Under the pieces are notes generated by a model that saw only the letters and a program-made list of their open reading frames with translations, ran no database searches and had not been told where the DNA came from. The position numbers and the translations under genes were made by a program. From assembly GCA_027625915.1 (NCBI GenBank), contig JANTQA010000033.1, forward strand, positions 8,990,001-9,054,000: a stretch of 64,000 nucleotides of DNA, written 5' to 3'. Positions 46,342-57,957 of the stretch are shown in pieces (within the stretch, counting starts at the first letter, position 1; every line of letters begins with the position of its first letter). This stretch comes from Anaeramoeba flamelloides. Taxonomy: Eukaryota > Metamonada > Anaeramoebidae.

Positions 46342-46540
46342 TACAGTCAGTTCCAATTTTAAGGCACCAACTGCTACGAAAATTTAGGCACAAAATAAAT
46401 CTCAAATTAAAGCACAAAATACAGATTCTAGTAAAATAAATTGTAAAAAAAAAAATTCCAAATTTTGTGCCTTAATTTGAGATTTTTTTGTGACTTAAAT
46501 TTCGTTGAAAGTTTGTACCTTAAAAGCAGAACTGACTGCA
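46342..46540. mobile_element. MITE family A, copy A13
   Basis: 199 bp; the right end is GAACTGACTGCA, so the right TA has mutated. Confidence 0.85.
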
Positions 46541-46756
46541 AATCTTATCAACAACCTACCTTTAAATTATTAGAAACACAAACAAGCCTAGGATATTAAA
46601 AACACCAAAAAACAATCAAATAAAAATTCCAAAGAAAGTGAAATAATATTTTTGAAATGGGAATTTTTACCCGTTTAATAGTGATTACTGTTCAGCCAAG
46701 TTATTAAAATAATTTTTTTCTCAATTGTTTTACGCTAGTTAATCAAAAGTTATAAA

Positions 46757-47293
46757 TAAACCCCAATCCAAAATTTTTAACACACCAAAATTCGATTTGT
46801 GAAAAAAAAAAATTTTTTAATCAATTCCCAAAGAAATATCAAAATTAGAACCATTAGCTAATTGAAATGTTAACACTTGTTTATAAATTACAATACTCAC
46901 ACAACAAAAAAATAAATAATTATTAATACTAATAAATCAAGGATGTGTTAAAAATTTTGGAGATAGGCAAAACAAAAAAATACATTGCTAAATTTGATGA
47001 AATTCTATTCGGAATATTGATTGATCAATGACCAGATACTACCAATTAATTTTATTTGAGTTCTTCTATTTGGAACAACTAAACTTTACCACAATATCAA
47101 TTGTTGAAAAAAATTTTGATCGAAAGGAACAAGTTAAGTAATTCAAAAAATGGAATGAAAAAAAAAACTAAAAGATGAAATAATGATTTCCATATTTTTC
47201 AAAAATAAAAATTATCTGCAATTCGAATAACATTGTATTGTTGTGATTCTTTGGAACATTTTAGCTGTGTTAAAAATTTTGAATTTTAGTTTA
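46757..47293. mobile_element. MITE family B, copy B2
   Basis: 537 bp. The left end TAAACCCCAATCCAAAATTT is mirrored by the right end AAAATTTTGAATTTTAG then TTTA, with TTTTTAACACA/TGTGTTAAAAA as the shared core. An internal inverted copy of the core is at about 46943-46962. No family A insertion. Confidence 0.85.
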
Positions 47294-47791
47294 TTAACTA
47301 TTTTACCCGTACCAATAACCTTCATAAAATTATTATACTTTATTCCGTTGTCTTGAACACTCAAAAATAAAATTAAGCATTGAAAACTCATAATAGTCCA
47401 CAATCAAAATTATTGAAAAAAAGTTTTTTAAAACAGATGTACTTTTTTTCAAAACACAAGATTTTTCATTTTTTTCATAAACCAATAAAATATTTGGCTA
47501 AAAACAATAAAACCTCCAAAAAGGAAAAAAAAAAAGTGTTCAATTGAAAAAAATTTTTTTATTGTTGTTTTTTGGTGTTATTATATCTCAAAAAAAGTAC
47601 TTCTAAAAGTTTTCAAAAGTGTTGTACAAAATGTTAAATTCTCCCACATAATCAGTTTGGTGAATAAAATTTCAAACATTGGGCTTTCACTTTTTTTCAA
47701 ATGACAACTGTCTTTTCACAAAACTTTGGCGACTGTTTCTTTTTCATATTTTTTCGTTTCCAATTGTAAAGAGATCAAAACAGATTTAGGT
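47294..47791. other. Intergenic
   Basis: 3' flank of the TatD-family gene; nothing else supportable. Confidence 0.5.
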
Positions 47792-48637
47792 TTAAAATTT
47801 ATATAAAGTTTTAGCATTTAATCTAATCTGCGCAAAGGCTTGCTTTTCTTCAACTTCTTTAAGCTCTGCAATTTTTTTGATTATCCAAGGTATTCTTCCT
47901 GGATGAGAAATCTTGCCTCTCCATGGAACCGGGCTCATGTAAGGGCCATCTGTTTCTGACAAGATTTTATCCAAGGGAACCATTTTGACTGCCTCTCGTA
48001 TGGGGTTGCTTTTTTTGCCCCTAAAGGTTATGACACCAGTGAAGCCGACATAAAGGTTGGTAAAATGATCGAGCATCTTTTGAAGAAAGGTTTTCGTGCT
48101 TGTGAAGCAATGGAGGTGGATTGGGTAATCTTGAGGCACATGCTCTTTCATGATTCTGTAAGTGTCCTCCTCGGCCTCTCTTGTGTGAATAATGAGCGGC
48201 TTTTCCATCGAGACACCGATTTTTAATTGCTTAATAAAGACCTCCTGCTGCACTTCCTTTGTAGAGTTAAGGTAATGGTAGTCAAGCCCAATTTCGCCAA
48301 AGCCAACAACCTTTTCTAACTGTGCAAATTCAATCAATTGGCTTTCAATCTCGGTTGTGTAAAGCTTCGCATCGTGTGGGTGCACACCAAACGCGGCTCT
48401 AATGTCGTTAGTTTCAAGATCGAGCAACGATCGGACTTTCATAAAGGTTTCGGGCTCGCAGCCAATAGTTAGCATCCCTTCAAATCCTTCTGGAAAGTTA
48501 AGTTCAACTTTTGCTTCCTCATACGATTTGTTATCTAACGATATTTTAGATTCTTCAAGGATCGAATCAAAGTGACAGTGCGTGTCGACATAAGGAAATT
48601 TTGTTAAAAGTATTCTACTCTTTTGTTTTTTATTCAT
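47792..48637 (-). CDS. TatD-family metal-dependent hydrolase/DNase
   Basis: A complete 281-residue single-exon gene with a clean ATG. All TatD-family metal ligands are visible: DTHCHFD (His20, His22), GEIGLDYHY (Glu115), IIHTREAEEDT (His151), HLHCF (His176) and SETDGP (Asp230). Length is near the family's usual 260-290. The fold is an amidohydrolase-type TIM barrel binding two metals. Characterised members are DNases, some 3'-5' exonucleases acting in DNA repair or in DNA breakdown during cell death. The end segment (RIPWIIKKIAELK ... QIRLNAKTLY) matches the usual YcfH-like C-terminus. No signal peptide is seen, so cytosolic or nuclear location is likely. Composition is less AT-rich than anything around it, as expected for a conserved gene. 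Confidence 0.95.
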   Translation of the reverse strand: MNKKQKSRILLTKFPYVDTHCHFDSILEESKISLDNKSYEEAKVELNFPEGFEGMLTIGCEPETFMKVRSLLDLETNDIRAAFGVHPHDAKLYTTEIESQLIEFAQLEKVVGFGEIGLDYHYLNSTKEVQQEVFIKQLKIGVSMEKPLIIHTREAEEDTYRIMKEHVPQDYPIHLHCFTSTKTFLQKMLDHFTNLYVGFTGVITFRGKKSNPIREAVKMVPLDKILSETDGPYMSPVPWRGKISHPGRIPWIIKKIAELKEVEEKQAFAQIRLNAKTLYKF

Positions 48638-48989
48638 TTTTCAGAATCTTAAAAAAAAAAAATGAAAATCCAAACAGGGAATAAATAAATTGAGTAAATC
48701 TCAAGTACAACTTACTGACCTTGAATTTATTAGGAAACATGTTTCCATTGATTTTTTTGACCATATAAACTATATGGTTGAAAAACAAAATGAAAAAAAG
48801 TTCTTCTTAAATATTAATAAGTAAATTGACTTGAAATGAACAGTAAAATCAATTAAATCAAGAAAAAAATTTCATCCAGAAAATAATCTGAATCGTTTTT
48901 ATTTTCAATTGATAAAACAAATAAAATTTAGTCAAGTTTTGAGAAAAATTTTATCATGAGTTGTTTTTGACATTCTTCAAAAATACTGA
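48638..48989. other. 5' flank of TatD-family gene
   Basis: Short leader with an A run next to the start codon; no defined promoter element. Confidence 0.5.
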
Positions 48990-49330
48990 TACAGTCATCA
49001 AAATAAAGCGTTCACAACAACTATAATCTGTGTTTCAAAATATTATCATGCTTTTTTTTATTCTTGTAACAAGGCAACATCCAATCTACTAACAAATAGT
49101 ATCCCTAAGTTCAAATCAATTTTGAAAGTTAAGGTCTGGTTATTTTCAGTAAAATTTAAATTATTCATTCAACTAATTAAATTTTCAAACAATTTCCCGT
49201 TATTTTAAATAAAAATAACTCAAAAAATTGAGAAGATATCAAAAAACACTCAATTATATTTCACAACTATTTGATAATTTTCAAAGATAGGGAAATTTTA
49301 ATTTGAAATTTTCGGGCTTATTTTTTTTCT
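48990..49330 (-). mobile_element. MITE family D, copy D4 (truncated, reverse)
   Basis: The left end TACAGTCATCAAAATAAAGC and about 330 bp match D5. The match fades near 49330 and the other terminus is missing. Confidence 0.65.
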
Positions 49331-50519
49331 TTCATAAAGCTAAATAATAAAATTCACTGATATTTATACCCAGTTTGTATATTTTCACTTAAAAAATAGT
49401 AATTTCTAAGATAGAATATACCGAATTAAGTTTTTGGGCTCAAATTAAACTTCAATAGCAAAATAAATTTTTAAAAATGGAAAAGTATCATAGTTTAATT
49501 AACTCTTATCAAAATTAAAAACCAGATATCTCAAAAATAAATTTATGTTGATGTACTTTTTTTCTTAATTCTTTTTAATCTTACCATTACTTGTCTTTCA
49601 TTATCAATCTACAAAAAGTATATAAGATTTTATTACCAAATTTGTAATAAAAATCATAATGAAACATTTTTATTAAAAATTATTTGAAGTAATGATACCC
49701 CGTCTTGTAATTTCTTTTTTTTTGAAATGGCCCAATTTACTCAAAATTTAATTTCATCCATAAAATCGAAAATTTCAAGATTTATAAGATAAATCTTGAT
49801 GAATTTTTTGAAGTGTTCTCTATCCAGAAAATTTAAGATATAATTGTCTATAATCATTAGAACATGAAAAGAAGTCTTTATTTGTTTTTCAAAAATTAAT
49901 ATCGTAGTGGGTGAATAATTTTTCTAAATGAATACACACTAACATATTTTTTAAAATATTATATCCAACATTTTTTACAATTTTGTACAAATCATACCCC
50001 CAACTCAATAATTAGAAAACAATTTTAAATAACCAAATTCCTTGTCTGAGTTCCTTTTAAAATTGATTCATATTTTTAAGAAATACTTAATAATATGATG
50101 TTTTTTCTTCCCTTTTTTATTTTTAATCAATTAAGCAATAAAATCAAAATTAATGGCTATAAAAAATAAAAAACAAAAGTTATTCTTTTTTTTATTTCGA
50201 CAAATATTTAACCCATCTAAATATAAACAAACCATTCAAAACAACTTCTTATAGTATTATACTAAGAGGAAAAAAAAAAAACATAAATTATTAAGACACC
50301 ACTTTTTACACTTACGCATAGGAACAATAAAAGGGAATTAAAAATTTACTTCATATTTATTTTATTTTTTTTATTTTAAAAGTAAAATTCCTAATATTGA
50401 AATCGAAATTTGTGATTTCTTAAGCTTATTTGTTATTTTTATAATACATATTGTTAAGTTGGGCGAACCAAGAATCCCGCATAAAAATATAGATTTCAAA
50501 AGAATTGAAATAAATAGTA
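49331..50519. other. Intergenic, AT-rich
   Basis: Nothing supportable. Confidence 0.5.
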
Positions 50520-51001
50520 TATGGTGATCAAAATAAAGTGTGAACAACTATTAAAATCGGGCTTCAAAATATAATATCTACCTTTTTTTTATCTTTTTCC
50601 AATGTAACATCGAATTTCCTACGCAATAGATAACCTAAGTTTAATTTAATTTTGAAGGTAAACCCTAGAATATTTTCAGTAAAATTTAAATTATTAATTC
50701 AATTAGTTGAAATTTTTTCTTAATAATCAATTTTTTTTTTTTTTCAATTCTCCTATTTTCTATTAAAAATTTTCTTAAAAAATTCACCCTATTTTTTAAG
50801 AAAAATTTGCAATTTGATCCTTTACTTTTAAGGATTTCTTTTTAAATAATAAAACTTTAAGATACCAATAATATTTATTTTGGGTTTATTGTTGGCTTCT
50901 TTGATCGGTTGAGGTATAGGTCTTCTTTAACAAAAGAAACACCCTTTTTATTTTGGAAGAAGGATTAAACTTTTCTGGCACCCTTTAATTTTACAACTGT
51001 A
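50520..51001 (-). mobile_element. MITE family D, copy D5 (reverse)
   Basis: 482 bp; left TATGGTGATCAAAATAAAG, right TTTACAACTGTA. Shares GATCGGTTGAGGTATAGG with D2-type copies. It ends 233 bases before the EST1/SMG7-like start codon. Confidence 0.75.
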
Positions 51002-51233
51002 GAGGAAAATTATTAATCTATTTTACCTAACTCGTACAGCTTTGATCTAGTAATAATTTTTGACTTGTGTTGTATTAATTTGAATCCTACTATCTCCAGC
51101 AAACGATCTCTGGAACTTTCTTCATACTTTAACAAGATTTCCATCACCTTAAATCGAAATAAAAAAAAATAATTTTTTTATTTTTTTTCATTTTTTCATT
51201 ATCATAATTCCCTCAAAAAAAAGAATCAAAAGA

Positions 51234-53447
51234 ATGGATCAAGAAAAAACACTTTTAAAGCAAATAAGTCCACTTGAAAGAAAGCTTCGACAGCAAATAA
51301 AAAATACTGGGCTTTTTAATAAAAAAACACAAGCTTTATTAAAACAAGAAGAAACAATTTTCTTCGATTTAATCAAGCTTTCGCCTGTAATTTCATTTTC
51401 AAAAAATGTCCACGAAAAATTGTGGAAATGGGTATTTTACAGACAAGTGTCAGCTTACCGTGGAAAGATCCAGGCCACCAGAAACCAGAAAAAAAACCAA
51501 AAAATATTAAATTCTTTTTATAAATTTATAGTAAATTCACTCTCGTTTTATACAGAGCTTGTTTCACATTTTTCAAATTTACTAGAGAACACAATGGTGT
51601 TTAAAAAAGAAAAAGAAGAAAACCAAGAAAAAGAAAAAGAAAAAGAAAAAGAAAAAGCAAATGAAAAAAAAAAGGTGTATGAAAAGCTTTTATTTAAATT
51701 TCATATTTGTTTAGGTGATTTGCTAAGATACCAAGACACCTATTTCCCAAATCTCAACAAACCTAAAAACCAGTCAAGCCAAGGAGGTAATCAAACGAAT
51801 CGATGGGGCACATCTGTTTCTCATTATAACCAAGCACTACGATACGATCCAGACAATGGGTTTGTTCATAACAATTTGGCTGTCTTTGCGTGTCAAAAGC
51901 ATGACAATCTTGAGTCTTTATCAGAATACTGCCTATCTTTAATGGTCTCAAATCCTTATTCCTCTGCCGTTGAAAATATCCTATCCTTTTTAGAAAATAA
52001 TAGAAAGGAACTCGAGATGTATTCAACAAATAATTTGAAACAACAAAGCAACCGCTATGCAATTAATAAGAGAATTCATTATCAAAACAGAAACAGAGGA
52101 GGCAGTGTGCATCAGAACAGGAACAGGTATCAGAATGGGAATATGCAAAATGAGCAAAGCCAACAAATGGAATTGCCAAATTCAAAAAAGTTCCCATTAA
52201 TGTTTGTGAATGTCAATGGGTTTTTAATTTCAAAAATAGATCAAGACCTTTTTGTCAAAAGAAAACCACAAGTAATTGAATCTTTTAAACAGTTTTTATC
52301 AGAGGATCTTTTAATCATATTTGATAATATGGATGCCGTTTTTGAATCGCAATACGAAACTGTTGGGTTAAATAGCCCCCTGCACAATATCGTCATCATA
52401 ATGATTTTCGCTTTTGGGAAATTAAAAAAAGAAAGATCTCCTTTTTTAAATGATTACATTGAATTTATACAAGAAATAATCGGATACATTTTTGAATACT
52501 GTTCAACAATGATGAAAACTCAATCAAAATATAGAATCATTTTTGATTCAATTTGCTCATTAATTTCTATTTGGCTGTTAACCAAGAATGAAATTGTACT
52601 TGAAGAATCAAGTAAACAACACAATTTTTTATTAAAGAAAATTTGTAATTTTTATACAGCAATTAGAGAGAGAATAATTGATGAACTTGATGAGGACGAG
52701 GACGAGGACGAGGACGAGGATGATGAAGGTGTGGGCAATGGGAGCATTGATGAGGAAGAGGACGAGGATGACGATGACGACGATGAAGATGATGATAGTT
52801 ATTTGATAATAGATGAAGATCTAAAATATAAAATTCTCCCTTTTCATTTCTTTTGGGAGAAACTTGAAAAAAAGAAATCTATTGGAATCGGTACCAAAAC
52901 AAGACTCTCAAGATTAAAGGATTTTATCAATTTTTTAATGGAAAAAGAAATATTATTTTTTGACGAAGAAGATGAAAAATTCTTAACATTTTTTGATGAT
53001 GAAAACGAATCAGAAAATGATGAAGAGAATGGATTAAATATTAAAAATAATGAATATTCCCAAGATACTGAAAATGAAAATGAAAATGAAAATGAAAATG
53101 AAAATGTTTCAAAAAATCAACAAACAAATTTATCTTCATCAGAATCAAATGAACCTGAAAATGAATACAAAAACACTAGTGTTAGTATTAATTCAGAAGA
53201 CATTGTGGAGAAAGAACACTTCACCAGAAATAAGAAAATTACCCAGCAAAGGCCAAAAATGTCACAACAACAACAGGATGAAGAAGAAGAAGAAGAAGAT
53301 GATGATGATGAAAAACAAGAACTAGAAGAAAAGGAACAAGTGGAAGAAAAGGAAAACAAAGCGCAGCGAGATTTTGGAAATATAAAAGGACCAATTACTT
53401 CGAGCAATGAGTTTCTACAATCAATTATGAAAAATATTTATAATTAA
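51234..53447 (+). CDS. EST1/SMG7-like protein (14-3-3-like plus helical TPR domain)
   Basis: A 737-residue single-exon gene with a good ATG. Residues about 60-120 form the helical first part of an EST1-type domain. The hallmark block follows at 150-170, LLFKFHICLGDLLRYQDTY, then 191-255 with HYNQALRYDPDNGFVHNNLA and the pattern CLSLMVSNPYSSAVENI. In SMG5/6/7 and Est1 proteins this is the 14-3-3-like fold that binds phosphorylated UPF1 in nonsense-mediated decay, or telomerase in yeast. A KE repeat (about 126-147) interrupts the domain. The C-terminal half has long Asp/Glu tracts, an NE-repeat and Gln runs. No PIN nuclease domain is recognisable, so it is closer to SMG7/EST1 than to SMG6. The family call is confident; the choice between telomere and mRNA-decay roles is not. 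Confidence 0.85.
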   Translation: MDQEKTLLKQISPLERKLRQQIKNTGLFNKKTQALLKQEETIFFDLIKLSPVISFSKNVHEKLWKWVFYRQVSAYRGKIQATRNQKKNQKILNSFYKFIVNSLSFYTELVSHFSNLLENTMVFKKEKEENQEKEKEKEKEKANEKKKVYEKLLFKFHICLGDLLRYQDTYFPNLNKPKNQSSQGGNQTNRWGTSVSHYNQALRYDPDNGFVHNNLAVFACQKHDNLESLSEYCLSLMVSNPYSSAVENILSFLENNRKELEMYSTNNLKQQSNRYAINKRIHYQNRNRGGSVHQNRNRYQNGNMQNEQSQQMELPNSKKFPLMFVNVNGFLISKIDQDLFVKRKPQVIESFKQFLSEDLLIIFDNMDAVFESQYETVGLNSPLHNIVIIMIFAFGKLKKERSPFLNDYIEFIQEIIGYIFEYCSTMMKTQSKYRIIFDSICSLISIWLLTKNEIVLEESSKQHNFLLKKICNFYTAIRERIIDELDEDEDEDEDEDDEGVGNGSIDEEEDEDDDDDDEDDDSYLIIDEDLKYKILPFHFFWEKLEKKKSIGIGTKTRLSRLKDFINFLMEKEILFFDEEDEKFLTFFDDENESENDEENGLNIKNNEYSQDTENENENENENENVSKNQQTNLSSSESNEPENEYKNTSVSINSEDIVEKEHFTRNKKITQQRPKMSQQQQDEEEEEEDDDDEKQELEEKEQVEEKENKAQRDFGNIKGPITSSNEFLQSIMKNIYN

Positions 53448-54687
53448 CAATCTCTTATTGTTTCTAATTAAAAATCTAATGTAAAATTATTATTTTTTAT
53501 AATTTTTTTTTTTTTTTTTTTTTGTTAGTAACAAAGGAGAAAAATATTAAATATATTAATTACTAAATATAATTCGATTTAAATATAAATTATTCGTTTC
53601 AAGTTTTTAATTTATATATTAAATGATTTTATTGGTGCCTTTCTGGTTATGTGTAAAAATCGAAATGAAACAAATATGATATATTTTTTATGAAGAAGAA
53701 TTGCTTTATTATTGGATTTTTGATTCTAAATAATTAAAGAATTCTAATAATAAATATATCTCTAAAATCGTTTAACTTTATAATTTTATCTTCGCAAAAA
53801 ATATTTAAAAAAAAAAAAACAAAATTAAAAATAACAAAAAAAAAAAAAAAGAATGAAAAGTATTATTATTTTGAAACAATACCATTTCATTTATTAAATT
53901 ATTCAATAAATACAAAATTATTATTTCCAATCTTCTAAATTCCTATTATAAAGGAATATTTTGAATTTTTCTTTATTTTTTTTATTTTTATTTTGAATTC
54001 TTTGATTTTCTTTCCAATTGAGCCTAATAATAAAATAAAATAAAATCATAAAGGTAAATAAAATATTTTCATTTTTTTTGATACTAAAAATTAATTGCAA
54101 ATAATCAAGAAAAGACTGAATGTTTCAATAAAAAACCAAATCTAAAAAAATAAAAAATTATCAAATTTATTGTTATGGAAAATCAAAAAATTATTTAAGA
54201 GTTAAATAATTTTTTTATCCAGATAGAATGATTCAAAATAATAAAAGTTATTTTCTGTTCTCTGTTATAACTTCCTATATTTATCTTTAATTAAAAATTG
54301 TTCTTTCAGATAAAACATAAACAAAAAAAAATATTTCAAAAGTTATTTATAATTTCTTCAAAAAATATTAATTTAAAGTTTAAATCAATAATGAAGAAAC
54401 AACTTGCTAAAATCATTTGTATTAGGGACTGATATCAACATTAAATGTACAACTTTGATTAAGATTTTTGATATTAAATTTATTTTTTTTTTAAAAAATT
54501 AGATTATATGATTATTTTGAAACAATACCATTTCAATATTCTTCCTTTTATCAAAATAGTATTCTTGAAAATTTTAATTTTATTTAGATCTTTCTAAGTT
54601 GAAGAAATGCCAAACTTAAATTTAAGAAATATAACTTCTATCTTTCGAATTTTTGTAATCAGGGTTTTTAAACTTTAGTGGGCTTTG

Positions 54688-54727
<40 letters not shown>

Positions 54728-55369
54728 TACAGTCTTTCCAAGGCTACCGTGAATTTTTATATGAATCAAATTTTGAAAATTTCAGAATAATAAACAAAGC
54801 CCATAATTGTTTTTTTTTTTTTTTTTTCGTTTTGGACTTACCCTTCTAAATTTTAAAAAGTTGTAACCAATTCTCTTAATTTATTTTTGAGAGATTGGAA
54901 TTTTTGATGAATAAAAAAAATTGTTTTTTTCTTTAGAACTAAATTTAACTTGGTTATTTTTCAAAAAAATTGACTCACTTTATTATGTTATTGGAAGCAT
55001 GTTTTGTTATTTAATTCAATATTCATATAATTTTTTTTTTTTCAATTGATATCAGAATCATTTTTTCTATCAAGTAATTTTTTTTTGCTTTTTCTTTCTA
55101 TTTCTTTTTTATTATTTATACTTTTTTTTTGGATTTATCAAAATTTTCTTTCAATTTTTTTTTTTAGCAAAAGCTAAATGTGAAAAAAAAATTAATCTTT
55201 TAAAAGACAAAGAAAATTTAGAAAATTGAGATAATGCAATACCTTTTAAAATGAATTTAATTATTCATAAAAAATTTTCTTGTTGTGTATTTTTTTCAAT
55301 TAAAATTAAGTAATAGAAAATTGTAATGCTAATTTCAAAAATTGTGATTAACTTTTTTTTTTGTTTTTT
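53448..55369. other. Intergenic, AT-rich, with (TA)n
   Basis: 3' flank of the EST1/SMG7-like gene, then low-complexity DNA. A (TA) run of about 34 bp lies at 54690-54723. Confidence 0.55.
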
Positions 55370-55569
55370 TACAGTCAGTTCCACTTTTAAGGCACAAACT
55401 TTCAACGAAATTTAAGGCACAAAAACTCTCAAATTAAGGCACAAAATTTGTAATTATCTTTTTTTACAATTTATTTTACTAGAATCTGAATTTTGCGCCT
55501 TAATTTGAGATTTTAATCGTGCCTTAAATTTCGTTGAAAGTTTGTGCCTTAAAAGTGAAACTGACTGTA
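55370..55569. mobile_element. MITE family A, copy A14
   Basis: 200 bp with canonical ends on both sides. Confidence 0.9.
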
Positions 55570-55611
55570 TTTTATTTTTTTTTTTTACTTATAAAATATT
55601 ATTGGTTAATA

Positions 55612-56353
55612 TAAATCCCAATTCAAAATTTTTAACACACTAAAATTCGATTTGTGGAAAAAAAAAAAAACCATTTTAATCAATTATCTAAGAAATATCA
55701 AAATTAGAACCATTTACTAATTGAACTTTTAACACTTGTTTATATATTACAATACATACAAAACAAAAAATAAATAATTATCAATACAAATAAATCATCG
55801 GTGTGTTAAAAATTTTCGGAGAAAGCAAAATAAAAAAAAACATAAGCAATTTTGTTTAAATTCCATTGGGAATATTGAAAAATCAAAAACGTATATTTCA
55901 CTAACTGATTTTATTTGAGTTATTCTATTTGGAAAAACTCAACTTTAACATACAGTCAGTTTCAATTTTAAGGCACAAACTAACATGGAATTTAAGGCAC
56001 AAAAAAATCCCAAATTAAAGTACATTTTTTGGAATTTTAATTTTCACAAACTATTTTACTAGAATTTGAATTGTATGCCTTAATTTAAGATTTTTTTGTG
56101 CCTTAAATTTCGTTGAAAGTTTGTGCCTTAAAAGTGAAACTGACCGTAATATCAATTGTTGAAAAAAAAAAATTGATCGAAAGGAACAAGTTACACAATT
56201 CGAAAAATAAAATGAAAAAAAAATATAAAAAGATGAAAAAACAATTTTCATCTTTTCCAAAAAATCAAAATTTAGTTCCAATTTGAATTAAATTGTATTA
56301 TTATGATTGCTTGGATGTTTTTAACTGTGTGGAAAAATTTGAATTTTCGTTTA
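55612..56353. mobile_element. MITE family B, copy B3, with an A element inside
   Basis: Same termini as B1 and B2 (TAAATCCCAATTCAAAATTT; right GAATTTTCGTTTA). It is about 200 bp longer because element A15 sits at 55951-56148. Confidence 0.85.
55951..56148. mobile_element. MITE family A, copy A15, nested in B3
   Basis: 198 bp. The flanks read AACA-TA-[element]-TA-ATATCAATTG, while the empty site in B1 reads CACATAATATCAAT, showing directly that a single TA was duplicated. Confidence 0.95.
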
Positions 56354-57755
56354 TTTTGAATAATTTAAAAGTGAATTGTTAATCAGATTTAATAATTTGC
56401 TGTTTTTGGATAGCAAAGAATAGTTTGTTTTTTTTTTTATTATTATTATTTCAGGAGAATCATTATTTTTGAAAGTGGATTTAGATCTATTAAAATTTGG
56501 AAACCTTCCAAACATCCGAAAGAATAATAATATAACATATTCCATTTGTTTAGGAAATACTTTTGATTTCACCAAAAACAAATTTTTTTTTTTTTCATTT
56601 TGATTCATTTCCTTTTTCCTATTAGATAATCTGTTTTTTTTAGATCAAATAATAAAATTAAAAAGTTGATATAATATTAATATTAAGTTTTTTAAAGAGA
56701 AAAATTATATACAATTAATTTATTGTATCAAATCATTTAATCAATCAATAATTATTGGTTATATTGTACTTTATTTGGTGATTTGTAATTAAGATTTGAT
56801 TAAAAGAACTGGTTATGAGATTTGATATAAAATATACGATTCAACTCAAACTTGTTTTTTAAAAGGAAAAATTATTGATTATACATATATTTCAATTCAC
56901 ACATAGAGGTCCAGCCAAAAATAAAAAAAATGATTTTTTTTTTTTTTAGAATCAAACAAACTTGGTTTTTTTTTGAAAAACTTAACATTTTTAATTATAA
57001 AACTGTATTGTCAACAAATTTAATTTTCCAAAGAAATTGAGAAATTTTGGAGTAGAAATTCTAAAGAAAGTTGTACAATTTTTTTTTTTTTTTTTGATTA
57101 TTTTAGTAATTATGGTTCGTTCAGGTAATTCTTTTCTAAATATCAACCTAATCCAAAAAATTATAATTTATTCTTTTTTAAAAGAAAATAAAAATCCTCA
57201 CTTTTCTAAATGTTGATTTTGTGTTTCAAAATTATTTTTTGAATTTATTTTTTAAAAAATAAAGAAAAAAAACATTTACTAAAAAAATTATCAGATTTAT
57301 AAATAGATGATTATTGTGAGAAGAATAATGAATTGAAATCATAAAATATTTTCTGCCCCTTCAATTAAATTAGGCACCTTTGACTGAAAAGAGGTTTATA
57401 TTCTTATCAAAATTGATATCAAATAAACTTAATTAAATTCAATTTTAGTAGATTTTTCTAAATTCTTCTTGGTAGCAGGGCTTTATTATTATTTTTTTCA
57501 ATATCAGCCTTCAAATAGAATAAAATTTTTTATTTTCTAAATTTGTTCAAAAAATTTTTATATTAATTTATAAAGAAATTTAAAATATTGTAAAACATCC
57601 CTATTTTCTTTATTTGTTAAAATTGGACTAGAATTTGAAATATTGTTTCTTAAGAGATTTTTTGATGCGGAGCATTAACACTTTTTTTTTTGAAAAATTT
57701 TAAAATGTAAATATAATCATTATAAAAAATAAACTAAATTTCCTAATAAAAGGCC
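56354..57755. other. Intergenic with a C-type repeat end
   Basis: AT-rich. At 57374-57398 the terminus CACCTTTGACTGAAAAGAGG then TTTA is a family C right end; the rest of that copy is too diverged to bound. Confidence 0.45.
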
Positions 57756-57957
57756 TAAAGTCAGTTCCACTTTTAAGGCACAAACTTTCAACGAAATTTA
57801 AGGCACAAAATAATCTCAAATTAAGGCACAAAATTTGGGTATTTTTTTTTTTTTACAATTTTTTTTACTAGAATTTGAAATTGGGAATTAATTTGAGATT
57901 TTTATTGTGCCTTAAATTTCGTTGAAAGTTTGTGCCTTAAAAGTGAAATTGACTGTA
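57756..57957. mobile_element. MITE family A, copy A16
   Basis: 202 bp; left end TAAAGTCAGTTCC, right end GTGAAATTGACTGTA. Confidence 0.9.

Noticed and set aside
53117-53407. Ser-rich minus-strand frame opposite the EST1/SMG7-like gene.
   Set aside because: Antisense of GAA/GAT tracts gives Ser and Phe runs; no independent evidence for a gene.
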